This document shows, piece after piece, positions 25,281 through 34,600 of a stretch of DNA of 64,000 bases (positions are counted from its first letter, which is position 1; every line of letters begins with the position of its first letter). The stretch is from Pseudomonas laurylsulfatiphila (lineage in GTDB: Bacteria > Pseudomonadota > Gammaproteobacteria > Pseudomonadales > Pseudomonadaceae): NCBI RefSeq assembly GCF_002934665.1, contig NZ_NIRS01000010.1, forward strand, positions 124,001 through 188,000. The letters run 5' to 3'. The notes beneath the pieces are model-generated. The model saw only the letters and a list, made by a program, of their open reading frames with translations, ran no database searches and had not been told where the DNA came from. The translations under genes and the position numbers were made by a program.

Positions 25281-26108
25281 ATGCAAGCCGTACAGCGTGA
25301 GATTGCTGAACAGCTCAAGGTCCAGCCGCCATTCGCCGACGAAGCCGCCCTTGAGGCCGAAGTCGCCCGGCGGGTGACCTTCATTCAGGACTGCCTGGTC
25401 AACTCCGGGCTCAAGACCCTGGTCCTGGGCATCAGTGGCGGTGTCGACTCCCTGACCGCCGGCCTGCTGGCCCAACGAGCCGTGCGTGAACTGCGCCAGC
25501 GCAGCGGTGATGCCGCGTACAAATTCATTGCCGTGCGCCTGCCCTACGAAACCCAGTTCGATGAACACGACGCCCAGGCTTCGGTGGATTTCATCAAGCC
25601 GGACGAGCGCCACACCGTGAACATCGGCCCGGCGGTCAAATCCCTGGCCAATGAAGTGGCGGCCTTCGAAGGCAAACATGCGGTGTCGGTGGACTTCGTG
25701 CTCGGCAACACCAAGGCGCGCATGCGCATGGTCGCCCAGTACACCATCGCCGGCGCGGCCCATGGCCTGGTGATCGGCACCGATCACGCGGCGGAAGCGG
25801 TGATGGGGTTCTTCACCAAGTTCGGTGACGGCGCCTGCGACCTGGCGCCACTGAGCGGCCTGGTGAAAAACCAGGTCCGCGCCATCGCCCGCAGCTTCGG
25901 CGCGCCGGAATCGCTGGTGGAAAAAGTCCCGACGGCCGACCTGGAAGACCTTTCGCCCGGCAAACCGGACGAAGCCTCCCACGGCGTGACCTACGCCGAG
26001 ATCGACGCGTTCCTGCACGGCCATCCGGTGCGTGAGGAAGCGTTCAAGATCATTGTTGATACCTACAACAAGACCCATCACAAGCGTGTGATGCCGTTTG
26101 CGCCTTGA
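25281..26108 (+). CDS. nadE: NH3-dependent NAD+ synthetase
   Basis: A 275-residue N-type ATP pyrophosphatase that amidates deamido-NAD to NAD+. The PP-loop SGGVDS is at residues 52-57, and GTDHAAEAVMGFFTKFGDG and the KVPTADLEDLSPGKPDE substrate loops are typical of the ammonia-dependent form; there is no glutaminase domain. It completes the nicotinate-to-NAD route begun by pncB, except for the adenylyl transfer step. A strong terminator follows. Confidence 0.96.
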   Translation: MQAVQREIAEQLKVQPPFADEAALEAEVARRVTFIQDCLVNSGLKTLVLGISGGVDSLTAGLLAQRAVRELRQRSGDAAYKFIAVRLPYETQFDEHDAQASVDFIKPDERHTVNIGPAVKSLANEVAAFEGKHAVSVDFVLGNTKARMRMVAQYTIAGAAHGLVIGTDHAAEAVMGFFTKFGDGACDLAPLSGLVKNQVRAIARSFGAPESLVEKVPTADLEDLSPGKPDEASHGVTYAEIDAFLHGHPVREEAFKIIVDTYNKTHHKRVMPFAP

Positions 26109-26122
26109 GGCGTGAGTGAATG

Positions 26123-26159
26123 AAAAAGCCCGCTGAAGAGTGATCCTCAGCGGGCTTTT
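26123..26159 (+). terminator. Terminator of pncB-nadE
   Basis: Stem AGCCCGCTGA/TCAGCGGGCT with a 10-nt loop and flanking A and T runs, 15 bp after the nadE stop. Confidence 0.92.
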
Positions 26160-26193
26160 CTTTGGCCAGCACATTTATTGATGCAGATGGCCC

Positions 26194-26259
26194 ATTCGCG
26201 AGTAGGCTCGCTCCCACATTTGATCGCGGCCTAAATGTGGGAGCGAGCCTGCTCGCGAA
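26194..26259. repeat. REPIN, GTGGGAGCGAGCCTGCTCGCGA type
   Basis: Inverted REP pair between convergent nadE and azu; the left arm has GAGTAGG for GAGCAGG. Confidence 0.9.
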
Positions 26260-26282
26260 GAACAATGACGCGGTTTACCTGA

Positions 26283-26729
26283 TTACTTCAGGGTCACGGT
26301 GCCTTTCATCATCGAGATGTGGCCCGGGAACGAGCAGAAGAAACCGTATTTTTCCGCCGCATCGAGCTTCGACACATCGAAGGTCACCGAGTCTGTCTCG
26401 CCAGCGCCGATGATCTTGGTGTGGGCGATCACACGGGCGTCGCCTTCTTTCAGATAGTTCTTGTCGATGCCGGCGCTCAGGCCATCGGTGGCGATCGGCT
26501 GCATGTCGGCTTCTTTACTCAGCACCCAGTTATGGCCCATGACGTTCTTCGGCAAGCTGCCGGAGTGCTTGAGTTCCACGGTAAACGTCTTGCAGCTCTT
26601 GTCGATTTCAATGGCCTTCGTGTCGAAAGACATCTGGTCGGTGGAGTCGACAGTGACTTTGCACTCGGCAGCCATCAATTGGCTGCTGGCCAGTGTCAAC
26701 AGGGATACCGCAACAAGTTTGGCAAACAT
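26283..26729 (-). CDS. azu: Azurin (periplasmic blue copper protein)
   Basis: A 148-residue precursor: a 20-residue Sec signal peptide (ends QLMA) plus a 128-residue mature azurin, exactly the family length. The copper ligands are present: Gly-His in MGHNW, then Cys, His and Met in the loop GFFCSFPGHISMM, and the Cys pair of the disulfide near the N-terminus. It shuttles electrons in the periplasm, for example to peroxidase or nitrite reductase. The ATG at 26729 has GGAG upstream; the longer frame to 26828 is not used. A degenerate ANR/FNR-like site lies about 75-85 bp upstream. Confidence 0.97.
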   Translation of the reverse strand: MFAKLVAVSLLTLASSQLMAAECKVTVDSTDQMSFDTKAIEIDKSCKTFTVELKHSGSLPKNVMGHNWVLSKEADMQPIATDGLSAGIDKNYLKEGDARVIAHTKIIGAGETDSVTFDVSKLDAAEKYGFFCSFPGHISMMKGTVTLK

Positions 26730-26801
26730 GGTGAATCTCCAAGGCAGGGTTAGCGAAATCGCGAATAAACAGAAGACTGCCTGAAAACTTCGCAAGTTCA
26801 T

Positions 26802-26815
26802 ATGACTTGAATCAA
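26802..26815 (-). promoter_or_regulatory. Degenerate ANR/FNR box upstream of azu
   Basis: On the minus strand TTGAT-TCAA-GTCAT: the first half-site is perfect, the second matches ATCAA at 3 of 5 bases. Azurin genes in Pseudomonas are known ANR targets. Confidence 0.3.
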
Positions 26816-26923
26816 AAATTGTATACAACTTTCGCGCTATGGCACCGATACGAAATATCTACCGGCCAAGTGTCTGGCCCGGGCCTATCATCAGGCCGTC
26901 CCCCTTCAAATGGAATGCCTGTC

Positions 26924-27013
26924 ATGTCGATCAACAGCCTGTTGTGCAGTTTGCTGGCCGCCTACGCCTGCGGCGCCAGCGGTACGTACGAAACGCCAAA
27001 ACACCAAGTCTAG
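26924..27013 (+). CDS. Possible 29-residue hydrophobic peptide
   Basis: A short frame beginning ATGTCGATCAAC, preceded by a weak GGAA site, encodes a peptide with a hydrophobic core (SLLCSLLAAYACGA) and a polar tail. It fills the gap between azu and the LOG gene. I do not recognise it and coding status rests only on its plausible start and membrane-like core. Confidence 0.2.
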   Translation: MSINSLLCSLLAAYACGASGTYETPKHQV

Positions 27014-27073
27014 CCCTTGGAGTGTCGCGCGCCTGCCTTTACTCTGTGGCCCTGATCGACCATGGAGCAAGGC

Positions 27074-27661
27074 ATGTCTTTAACATCCGTTTGTGTATTT
27101 TGTGGCGCCAGCACCGGCACCCACCCGGCTTACCGCGAAGCAGCCGTGGCCCTTGGCCGGGCTCTGGCCGAACGCAAGCTGACCCTGGTGTATGGCGGTG
27201 GTGCCGTGGGCCTGATGGGAATCGTCGCCGATGCGGCCCTGGCGGCCGGCGGTGAAGTGATCGGCATCATCCCGCAAAGCCTCAAGGACAAGGAGATCGG
27301 CCACAGCGGCCTGACCCGCCTGGAAGTTGTCGATGGCATGCACGCGCGCAAGGCCCGGATGGCCGAACTCAGCGATGCCTTTATCGCGCTGCCCGGTGGC
27401 CTTGGCACCCTCGAAGAACTGTTCGAAGTCTGGACCTGGGGCCAACTCGGCTACCACGGAAAACCGCTGGGATTGCTGGAAGTGAACGGTTTCTACAGCA
27501 AATTGACGTCTTTTCTTGATCACATCGTCGGCGAAGGCTTCGTTCGCGGGCAGCACCGTGACATGCTGCAGGTGAGCGAATCGCCGCAAAACCTGCTCGA
27601 TGCTCTGGATGCCTGGCAACCGTCCGTAGCGCCAAAGTGGGCCGAGCAAAAACCCAGCTAA
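27074..27661 (+). CDS. LOG-family nucleoside 5'-monophosphate phosphoribohydrolase
   Basis: A 195-residue Rossmann-type protein of the LOG ('Lonely guy') family, usually annotated TIGR00730. The signature PGGLGTLEE is at 107-115, with the conserved VYGGGAVGLMG (39-49) and the ARKARM segment. LOG enzymes release the base from cytokinin riboside monophosphates or from AMP-like nucleotides; bacterial members without cytokinin synthesis probably act in nucleotide turnover. The start at 27074 has AAGG upstream; an in-frame ATG at 27062 is less well placed. Confidence 0.9.
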   Translation: MSLTSVCVFCGASTGTHPAYREAAVALGRALAERKLTLVYGGGAVGLMGIVADAALAAGGEVIGIIPQSLKDKEIGHSGLTRLEVVDGMHARKARMAELSDAFIALPGGLGTLEELFEVWTWGQLGYHGKPLGLLEVNGFYSKLTSFLDHIVGEGFVRGQHRDMLQVSESPQNLLDALDAWQPSVAPKWAEQKPS

Positions 27662-27729
27662 CGGCTCGGCACCGATACAGGGCAGAATATGCGCCGCTCA
27701 ACCTCACCTTCGACCCCAGAGGATCGCCC

Positions 27730-27909
27730 ATGGCTAAACCTAATTATTCCTTCGCCAAACGTCAGAGAGACTTGGCCAAGGAGCAGAAGAAAGAGGAAAA
27801 GCTTCAGCGCAAGAAAGCTACAGCTGAAGAAGCGGCACTGAACCCTGAGGGTGAAGTGGCGGCAGAAGACGATGTTGATGCACCGAAAGACTCGGCGCCC
27901 GACGCCTGA
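27730..27909 (+). CDS. Small highly charged protein, unknown function
   Basis: A 59-residue protein with GAGGA before its ATG. The N-terminal half is Lys/Arg/Glu-rich and predicted helical (FAKRQRDLAKEQKKEEKLQRKK), possibly coiled coil or nucleic-acid binding; the C-terminal half is acidic and Ala/Asp-rich. I believe similar small proteins occur widely in Pseudomonas but know of no function. It follows the LOG gene by 68 bp and may be co-transcribed. Confidence 0.7.
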   Translation: MAKPNYSFAKRQRDLAKEQKKEEKLQRKKATAEEAALNPEGEVAAEDDVDAPKDSAPDA

Positions 27910-28031
27910 GAACCTCCGGGCCGGTTGATCTGATCTGGCCCACCGGATCTGTGTAATGGATTGGCAGCTTGGCTGCCGATCCTCACAGGCCGATCTGAAA
28001 TACCCCTCTCCAGAATCGCTATACATTCCCC

Positions 28032-28124
28032 CCTTGTAGGAGCTGCCGCAGGCTGCGATCTTTTGACTTTGATTTTTAAAAAAACAAGATCAAAAGATCG
28101 CAGCCTGCGGCAGCTCCTACAAGG
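28032..28124. repeat. REPIN, GTAGGAGCTGCCGCAGG type
   Basis: Inverted arms of about 36 bp starting CCTTGTAGGAGCTGCCGCAG, with an AT-rich loop, between convergent genes. Same family as 594 and 14172. Confidence 0.93.
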
Positions 28125-28135
28125 ATCGGGGGGGG

Positions 28136-29026
28136 CTATTCCAGTGGCATCACGGTGACCCGAACTTCCGGGTCGTGGTTCCCTCCTCCCAGGATTACGC
28201 CCCGCAACGGCGACACATCGGAAAAATCCCGGCCCCAGGCCAGGGTGATGTGCTCCAGTGCCGGCTGCACATTGTTGGTCGGATCGAAATCCACCCACCC
28301 CAGCACCGGGCAAAACACCGATACCCAGGCGTGGGACGCATCGGCACCGATCAGCCGTGGCTGGCCCGGCGGTGGCTGGGTCAGCAGGTAGCCGCTGATG
28401 TAGCGCGCGGCCAATCCACGGGAGCGTACGCAAGCGAGCATCAGGTGAGCAAAGTCCTGACAGACCCCACGTCGGCGCTCCAGCACTTCCACCAATGGCG
28501 TCGCCACCTGGGTAGCTTCAGCATCGAAGGTGAATTCGCTGAAGATTTTCTCCATCAGCGCCTGCACGCCGAGCAACAACGGTCGACCGGGTGGAAAACA
28601 GCTTTGCGAGAACTCGACGAAGTTTCTCTTCAAATGCACATACGGCGATTCAAACCGGTATCGGCAGGCTTCGAGCAATTCTGGCGACAACGGTTGGCTG
28701 CTGTAGGTCAGCGCGCTTCGCGTATGTTCCCACGCCGGAGACCGGCTGAAGTCCGGCACAGGTCGGGACAACACTTCGATGGTGAGACTGGCGTTGACCA
28801 GCAACTCATCGTGGGGACGCTCGAACGCCAGCCGGGTCAGCGGATTGCCGAATACGTCCAGCTCATCGCGACGTGAGTTCGGCTGCGGACTGATCTGCAA
28901 TTGCCGGTCGGTGCAGCGCTGCCAGGCACAAGGCCGCGGCCACAAATGCGCCAGTTGCTGGGCCAGGGACACCGGGCTGTCGTAGTGATAATGGGTGTCG
29001 TGGAAAATCTGGTAGCGGGCGCTCAT
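28136..29026 (-). CDS. Transglutaminase-like protein with N-terminal beta domain
   Basis: A 296-residue protein. Residues 1-90 form the 'bacterial transglutaminase-like N-terminal' domain (YQIFHDTHYHYDSPVS start), followed by a papain-fold core with an intact triad: Cys189 in GVCQDFAHL, His232 in SHAWVSVF, Asp248 in DFDPTN. Such proteins may act as amidases or peptidases rather than cross-linking enzymes. No signal peptide, so cytoplasmic. It starts on the last base of the stop codon of the ATP-grasp/alpha-E gene (TGATG), implying coupled translation. Third gene of the cluster at 28.1-34.9 kb. Confidence 0.85.
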   Translation of the reverse strand: MSARYQIFHDTHYHYDSPVSLAQQLAHLWPRPCAWQRCTDRQLQISPQPNSRRDELDVFGNPLTRLAFERPHDELLVNASLTIEVLSRPVPDFSRSPAWEHTRSALTYSSQPLSPELLEACRYRFESPYVHLKRNFVEFSQSCFPPGRPLLLGVQALMEKIFSEFTFDAEATQVATPLVEVLERRRGVCQDFAHLMLACVRSRGLAARYISGYLLTQPPPGQPRLIGADASHAWVSVFCPVLGWVDFDPTNNVQPALEHITLAWGRDFSDVSPLRGVILGGGNHDPEVRVTVMPLE

Positions 29027-31512
29027 CAGACGGACACCGTGCGCTGGCTGACATCGTCGACATGGGCAAAATGCCGTAGCGCCAGGCGATCGGAAACTTG
29101 CCCGCTGGCATCGGCGATCTCCTGCAACAGTGCCGCCAGCCCTTCGATGGCGGCGCGAACACTGGCGTCGCCGAACAGAGGGTTTTCCAGGCACCCCAGA
29201 TCGAATCGCGCCAGACGCTCGACCAATTGCGGCAGTACAGTTTCACGCGGTACGCCAAAGTCGTCGTTGAGACGCTTGAGGGTGCGCGTCACCAGTTTCA
29301 ACTGGAACAACACGGCGTGAGGGTTCTGCTCGTCGAGCAACAACAGGTCGAGCACCGGGACCAGTTGCGCGACCGCCAGATAGCGCGACCGGTAGGTGAT
29401 GCTGCTGTTGCCCAGTTCCAGTAACCATTCCAGCCCGGCCTGATCGAAGACCCCGGTGCCTCGCAGGAACGCCGCCAGGCTGCCGCTGAGAAATTGCAGG
29501 CGCTCGATCCGCCGGCCAATCATCAGGAAACGCCAGCCTTCATCCCGGGTCATGTCGTCCAGGGCAAAACCGGACAGCGCCGCGAGGGACATCACCAGAC
29601 GGTTGAGGAAATCCAGCAACTCGCCGAAGTCCGGTTCTTCGGTTTCCAGCTCCATGGCTTCGCGCTGCAACTCCACCAGCGCCTGCCAGTTTTCCCGCGA
29701 GAGCTTGCCGCGCACTTGCGAAGCGGCCCACTGCAAGCGTTGCAAGTTGGACCGCAGGCTGAACGGCCAGTCGTCACCGAGTAATGCTGCCAACAGGCGT
29801 TCGGGTAATTCGCCCTCATCGGGCAGCAGCATCAACCGTTCGCCGAGATCGACTGCGGCCTGCAAGGCTTGCGGGTCGTCGCCGTCGACATAGCGCGCGA
29901 GCATGATGCGCAGCAAACGGGCACTGTCGTCGCAACGTTCGCAGTAACGACCAAACCAGAACAGGTTTTCCACCACCCGCGATGGCAGATACGGATCGCG
30001 CCGCACCAGATCATGCACACCGATGTTGCGCTGGGCCTTCCATTGTTCGCCGCTGGGCGCACGATCGCCCAGGACCCAGGTGTCCTTGCTGGCGCCGCCG
30101 CGCTGCATCGACACCACTTCGGCATCGGCTTGCGCGGCGACCCGGGTCAAGCCACCGGGCAACACCCGATATCCCTCGCGGCTGGCCACCGCGTACACGC
30201 GCATGCCGATGGCCCGGGGTTGCAGTTGACCGTCTTCGGCTTGCCAGATCGGTGCCTGGGACAATTGCGCAAGTTCTTGCGCCACATAGGCATAAGGACG
30301 CGCTTGCATGCGCTCGGCGAGCTCCTGGCGCTGTTTTTCACTCAAGTCGCGGCCAAATACCGGTGCAAAGCTCTGGGACGGAAATGCCGGTTTGATCAGC
30401 AGTTCCGGCAGTTTTTCCAGGGCCTGGGCCAATACCGGCGCTTCACCGCACCACCAGGTGGCGATGGACGGCAGGATCAATTCTTCGCCGAACAGGAATT
30501 GATTGATCTTCGGCAGGAAACCCAACAAACCTGGCGACTCCAGCACACCACTGCCGAGCGCGTTGGCTACCAGCACACGCCCCTGCCGCACCGCTTCCAG
30601 CAGGCCCGGCACGCCGAGGGCCGAATCAGTGCGCAGTTCCAGCGGGTCGCAGAAGTCATCGTCGAGCCGACGCATGATCGCGTGCACCCGCCGCAGCCCA
30701 CTCAGGGTCTTCAGGTAGACAGTGGCATCGCGCACCGTCAGGTCACCGCCCTCCACCAGCGGATAACCGAGCTGTCGAGCCAGGTACAGATGTTCGAAAT
30801 AGCTTTCGTTGAAACGTCCTGGTGTCAGCAGCACCACCAAAGGCGCATCCCCGTCACTCGGGGCCTGACGGACCAGGGTTTCCTGCAAGGTGCGGAAGAA
30901 CCCGGCCAAGTGCTGCACTTTCATATCGCGGTACAGCTCGGGAAAGGCCCGGGACACGATGGTGCGGTTTTCCAGCGCATACCCGGCACCCGAAGGCGCC
31001 TGGGTACGGTCCGCCGTGACCCACCAGCGGCCATCGGGTGTGCGCGCCAGATCCACGGCATACAGATGCAGAAAGGCCCCGTCAGGCGGGCTGATGCCCT
31101 GACAGGGCCAAAGGAAATTGTTGTGACCGAACACCAGCTCGGCGGGCAGCAGCCCCTCGGCAATCAGCCGTTGCGGACCGTAAAGGTCAGCCAGCACGGC
31201 ATTGAGCAAACGCGCCCGCTGCGCGACTCCGGCCGACAACTGCTGCCAATCATCAGCCGCGATGACGTGGGGTAGCAGGTCCAGCTCCCACGGCCGGTCA
31301 GCGCCCTTGGGGTCGGCATAGACGTTATAGGTAACGCCGTTTTCCTGGATCTGCCGGGTCAACAGGGCCTGACGCTGCACCAGTTGTGCCGGCGTGCTGC
31401 GTTGCAACTGCTCGAACAGCCGGCGCCAGTGCGGGCGCACGGCGCCACTGGCGTCGAGCAGTTCGTGATAGGTGCCCGCCGTCAGCGGGTAGCGGTCTAG
31501 CAGGTCAGGCAT
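29026..31512 (-). CDS. Circularly permuted ATP-grasp plus alpha-E domain fusion
   Basis: An 828-residue protein. The N-terminal ~480 residues are the circularly permuted ATP-grasp (type 2) domain, with YNVYADPKGADRPWELDLLPHVI, the VVLLTPGRFNESYFEHLYLAR segment, VEGGDLTVRD and VANALGSGVLESPGLLGFLP. The C-terminal ~330 residues are the alpha-E domain, beginning PYLPSRVVENLFWFGRYCERCDDSARLLRI. Such ATP-grasps are predicted to form peptide or amide bonds. In many genomes the two domains are separate proteins. The ATG at 31512 is preferred to a TTG at 31533. It lies 88 nt after the DUF2126 gene and overlaps the next by 1 nt. Confidence 0.88.
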   Translation of the reverse strand: MPDLLDRYPLTAGTYHELLDASGAVRPHWRRLFEQLQRSTPAQLVQRQALLTRQIQENGVTYNVYADPKGADRPWELDLLPHVIAADDWQQLSAGVAQRARLLNAVLADLYGPQRLIAEGLLPAELVFGHNNFLWPCQGISPPDGAFLHLYAVDLARTPDGRWWVTADRTQAPSGAGYALENRTIVSRAFPELYRDMKVQHLAGFFRTLQETLVRQAPSDGDAPLVVLLTPGRFNESYFEHLYLARQLGYPLVEGGDLTVRDATVYLKTLSGLRRVHAIMRRLDDDFCDPLELRTDSALGVPGLLEAVRQGRVLVANALGSGVLESPGLLGFLPKINQFLFGEELILPSIATWWCGEAPVLAQALEKLPELLIKPAFPSQSFAPVFGRDLSEKQRQELAERMQARPYAYVAQELAQLSQAPIWQAEDGQLQPRAIGMRVYAVASREGYRVLPGGLTRVAAQADAEVVSMQRGGASKDTWVLGDRAPSGEQWKAQRNIGVHDLVRRDPYLPSRVVENLFWFGRYCERCDDSARLLRIMLARYVDGDDPQALQAAVDLGERLMLLPDEGELPERLLAALLGDDWPFSLRSNLQRLQWAASQVRGKLSRENWQALVELQREAMELETEEPDFGELLDFLNRLVMSLAALSGFALDDMTRDEGWRFLMIGRRIERLQFLSGSLAAFLRGTGVFDQAGLEWLLELGNSSITYRSRYLAVAQLVPVLDLLLLDEQNPHAVLFQLKLVTRTLKRLNDDFGVPRETVLPQLVERLARFDLGCLENPLFGDASVRAAIEGLAALLQEIADASGQVSDRLALRHFAHVDDVSQRTVSV

Positions 31513-31600
31513 GGAAAGCTCGGCAGACAGCAATGATCGGTCAGACTAGCGCAGGCTCGTGACGCCCGGATATACGAAAAATCCGAGCGTCGCGGACGGT

Positions 31601-34600
31601 TTAGAAACGTCGTAAATCGAGCGTCATCGGTAGCTCATCGTTAATGTCCAGATGGGGTACGGGCAGTTTCCCCGGCGTGTGTCCGATGCGGAAGAAGCGC
31701 GCCATCCGCCGGCTCTCGGCCTCGTTGGCATTGACCGGCAAGCTGTCGTAATTGCGCCCGCCCGGATGGGCGACGTGGTACTGGCAGCCGCCCAGCGAAC
31801 GCTGCATCCAGGTATCGAGCAGGTCAAATACCAGCGGCGCGTGAACCGGGATAGTCGGCTGCAGGCAGTTGGCCGGTTGCCAGGCACGAAAACGCACGCC
31901 CGCGACGAATTCGCCTACACGCCCAGTGGGCTGCAATGGAACAGGAATACCGTTGCAGGTCAGCAGGTAACGCTGGGGCGGCAAGCCGCTGAGCTTGACC
32001 TGCAAACGCTCCAGCGATGAATCCACGTAACGCACCGTGCCGCCCATGGCGCCCTCTTCACCCAGCACGTGCCAGGGCTCGAGCGCCTGGCGCAGTTCCA
32101 GGGCAATACCACTGACGGCGTAATCGCCCACCTTGGGAAAACGGAACTCCAGATGCGCGGCGAACCATTCAGCCCGTACCGGATAACCGGCGGCGTTGAG
32201 GTCGACGATGACATCGGCAAAATCCTGCTCGATAAAGTGCGGCAACAGGAAGCGATCGTGCAGTTCCGTGCCCCAGCGCGCCAGTTTTGGCGGTGCATAG
32301 GGCTCGCGCCAAAACCGTGCCACCAGCGCCCGCAGCAACAATTGTTGCGCCAGGCTCATGCGGGAATGGGGCGGCATCTCAAATGCCCGCAGCTCCAGCA
32401 ATCCGAGGCGGCCGGTGGCGCCGTCCGGCGAATAGAGTTTGTCGATGCAGAACTCGGCGCGGTGGGTGTTGCCGGTGACATCGATCAGCAGGTTGCGCAG
32501 CAGTCGATCCACCAGCCATGGCGGACACTCCTCACCCGCTTCAGGCATCTGCGCGAAGGCGATTTCCAGTTCGTACAAGGCATCGTTGCGCGCTTCGTCG
32601 ACGCGGGGCGCCTGGGACGTCGGGCCGATGAACAGTCCGGAAAACAGGTAGGACAAGGACGGGTGGTTGTGCCAGTAGCTGATCAGGCTGCGCAGCAGAT
32701 CCGGGCGACGCAGAAACGGCGAGTCCCCCGGGGTCGCGCCACCCAGCACGAAATGGTTACCGCCGCCCGTACCGGTGTGCCGGCCGTCGATCATGAATTT
32801 CTCGGTGGTCAGGCGGGTCTGGCGCGCTTCTTCGTAGAGGAACTCGGTGCGTTCGACCAATTCATCCCAAGTCGCGGACGGCTGCACGTTGACCTCGATC
32901 ACCCCCGGGTCCGGGGTGATGCGGAAGTTGCTCAGGCGGGGATCGCTCGGCGGCTCATAGCCCTCCAGCAATACCGGGCACATCAGTTCCTCAGCGGTGG
33001 CTTCGATGGCCGCGACCAATTCGAGATAATCCTCCACCCGCTCCAGCGGCGGCATGAACAGGTACAACCGGCCTTCCCGCGCCTCGGCACAGAAGGCCGT
33101 GCGGGTCAGCCAGTCGGCGGATTCGTCGATTTTGGGCGCGCGCTCTTCTGCGACTGCTGCGCCCTGCCTCTGAAGCTGGCCGGTGTCAGGCAGCGGCGGG
33201 AACGCCTGATTCGGATCTTGCGCATGAATGAATGGATATTCCGCCGCTTTCACCCAGGGTTGCGACCCCAGCGGCAAGCGATAGCCCAGCGGCGAGTCTC
33301 CCGGCACCAGTCGGCAGTGCTCGTCGCGCAGATACCAGCGGCCGCTCTGCCACTGATCGCCCTTGGCGGTGCGCGCCAGCGGCAGAACCTGGCCAATCAC
33401 CTTGTCCAACCCCTGGCTGAACACTTTGCGCAGACGTGCCCGCTCCAGCGGCTCCTCCAGACGGGAATCTTCGGCGCTGACGTTTTGCGGCAGCATCCCT
33501 TCGCGCCAGAGGTAATAGAAATTGTCTTCGTAGGCTGGAAAAACGAAGCGTGTCGGAAGTTTCAGGCGTTCGGCGACACTCGCCAGAAAACGTCCGGCCA
33601 GCGCGCCATCGGCGCCGTAGTCTTGTTGTTCGTCGGCGATCAGCGCGCTGTTGTGCCAGATCGGCACGCCGTCGCGGCGCCAGTAACAATTGAGCGACCA
33701 GCGCGGCAGTTGCTCGCCGGGGTACCACTTGCCTTGCCCGAAATGCACCAGCCCATTGGGCGCGTAGTGTTTACGCATGCGCTGGAACAGTTCGGCGGAC
33801 AACCGCCGTTTATCCGGCCCCAGTGCCGCGGTATTCCACTCGGCGCCGTCCGGGTCATCGATGGACACAAAGGTCGGCTCGCCGCCCATGGTCAGGCGCA
33901 CATCGCCTTCCAGCAAGTCGGCATCGATCTGTCGGCCCAGGGCTTGAATTGCCAGCCACTGGTCTTCGGTGTAGGGCTTGGTGACCCGTGGCGCCTCCCA
34001 AATCCGCTCCACGGACATTTCGTGGCTGAACTCGCACTCGCACGGTTCCACCAGGCCACTGATCGGCGCCGCAGAAGACGGATCGGGACTACAAGCCAAC
34101 GGAATATGTCCTTCACCGGCAAACAGCCCGGAGGTTGCGTCCAGGCCGATCCAGCCGGCACCGGGCAAGTACACCTCGCACCAGGCGTGCAGGTCGGTGA
34201 AATCCACTTCGGTGCCGGACGGACCGTCGAGACTTTTGACGTCGGCGGTCAGCTGGATCAGGTAACCCGACACGAAGCGCGCTGCCAGCCCCAGGTTACG
34301 CAGCAGTTGCACCAACAACCATGCCGAGTCGCGGCAGGAACCCGAGGCGTGTTCGAGGGTGTGTTCCGGCGTCTGCACGCCGGGCTCCATGCGAATCAGG
34401 TAGTCGATGTCTTCGCTCAGGCGCTGGTTGAGCGCGACGAGGAAGTCCACGGCGGGCAACGGTGTGCGGTCGATGCCGTCCAGATAGGCCTTGAATTTCG
34501 GCGTCAGCGGCAGGGTTTCCAGGTACGGCGCCAGTTCCTTGCGCTCATCTGCGGCATACGTGAAGGGGATCTTTTCCGCGTAGGGTTCGAGGAAGAAGTC

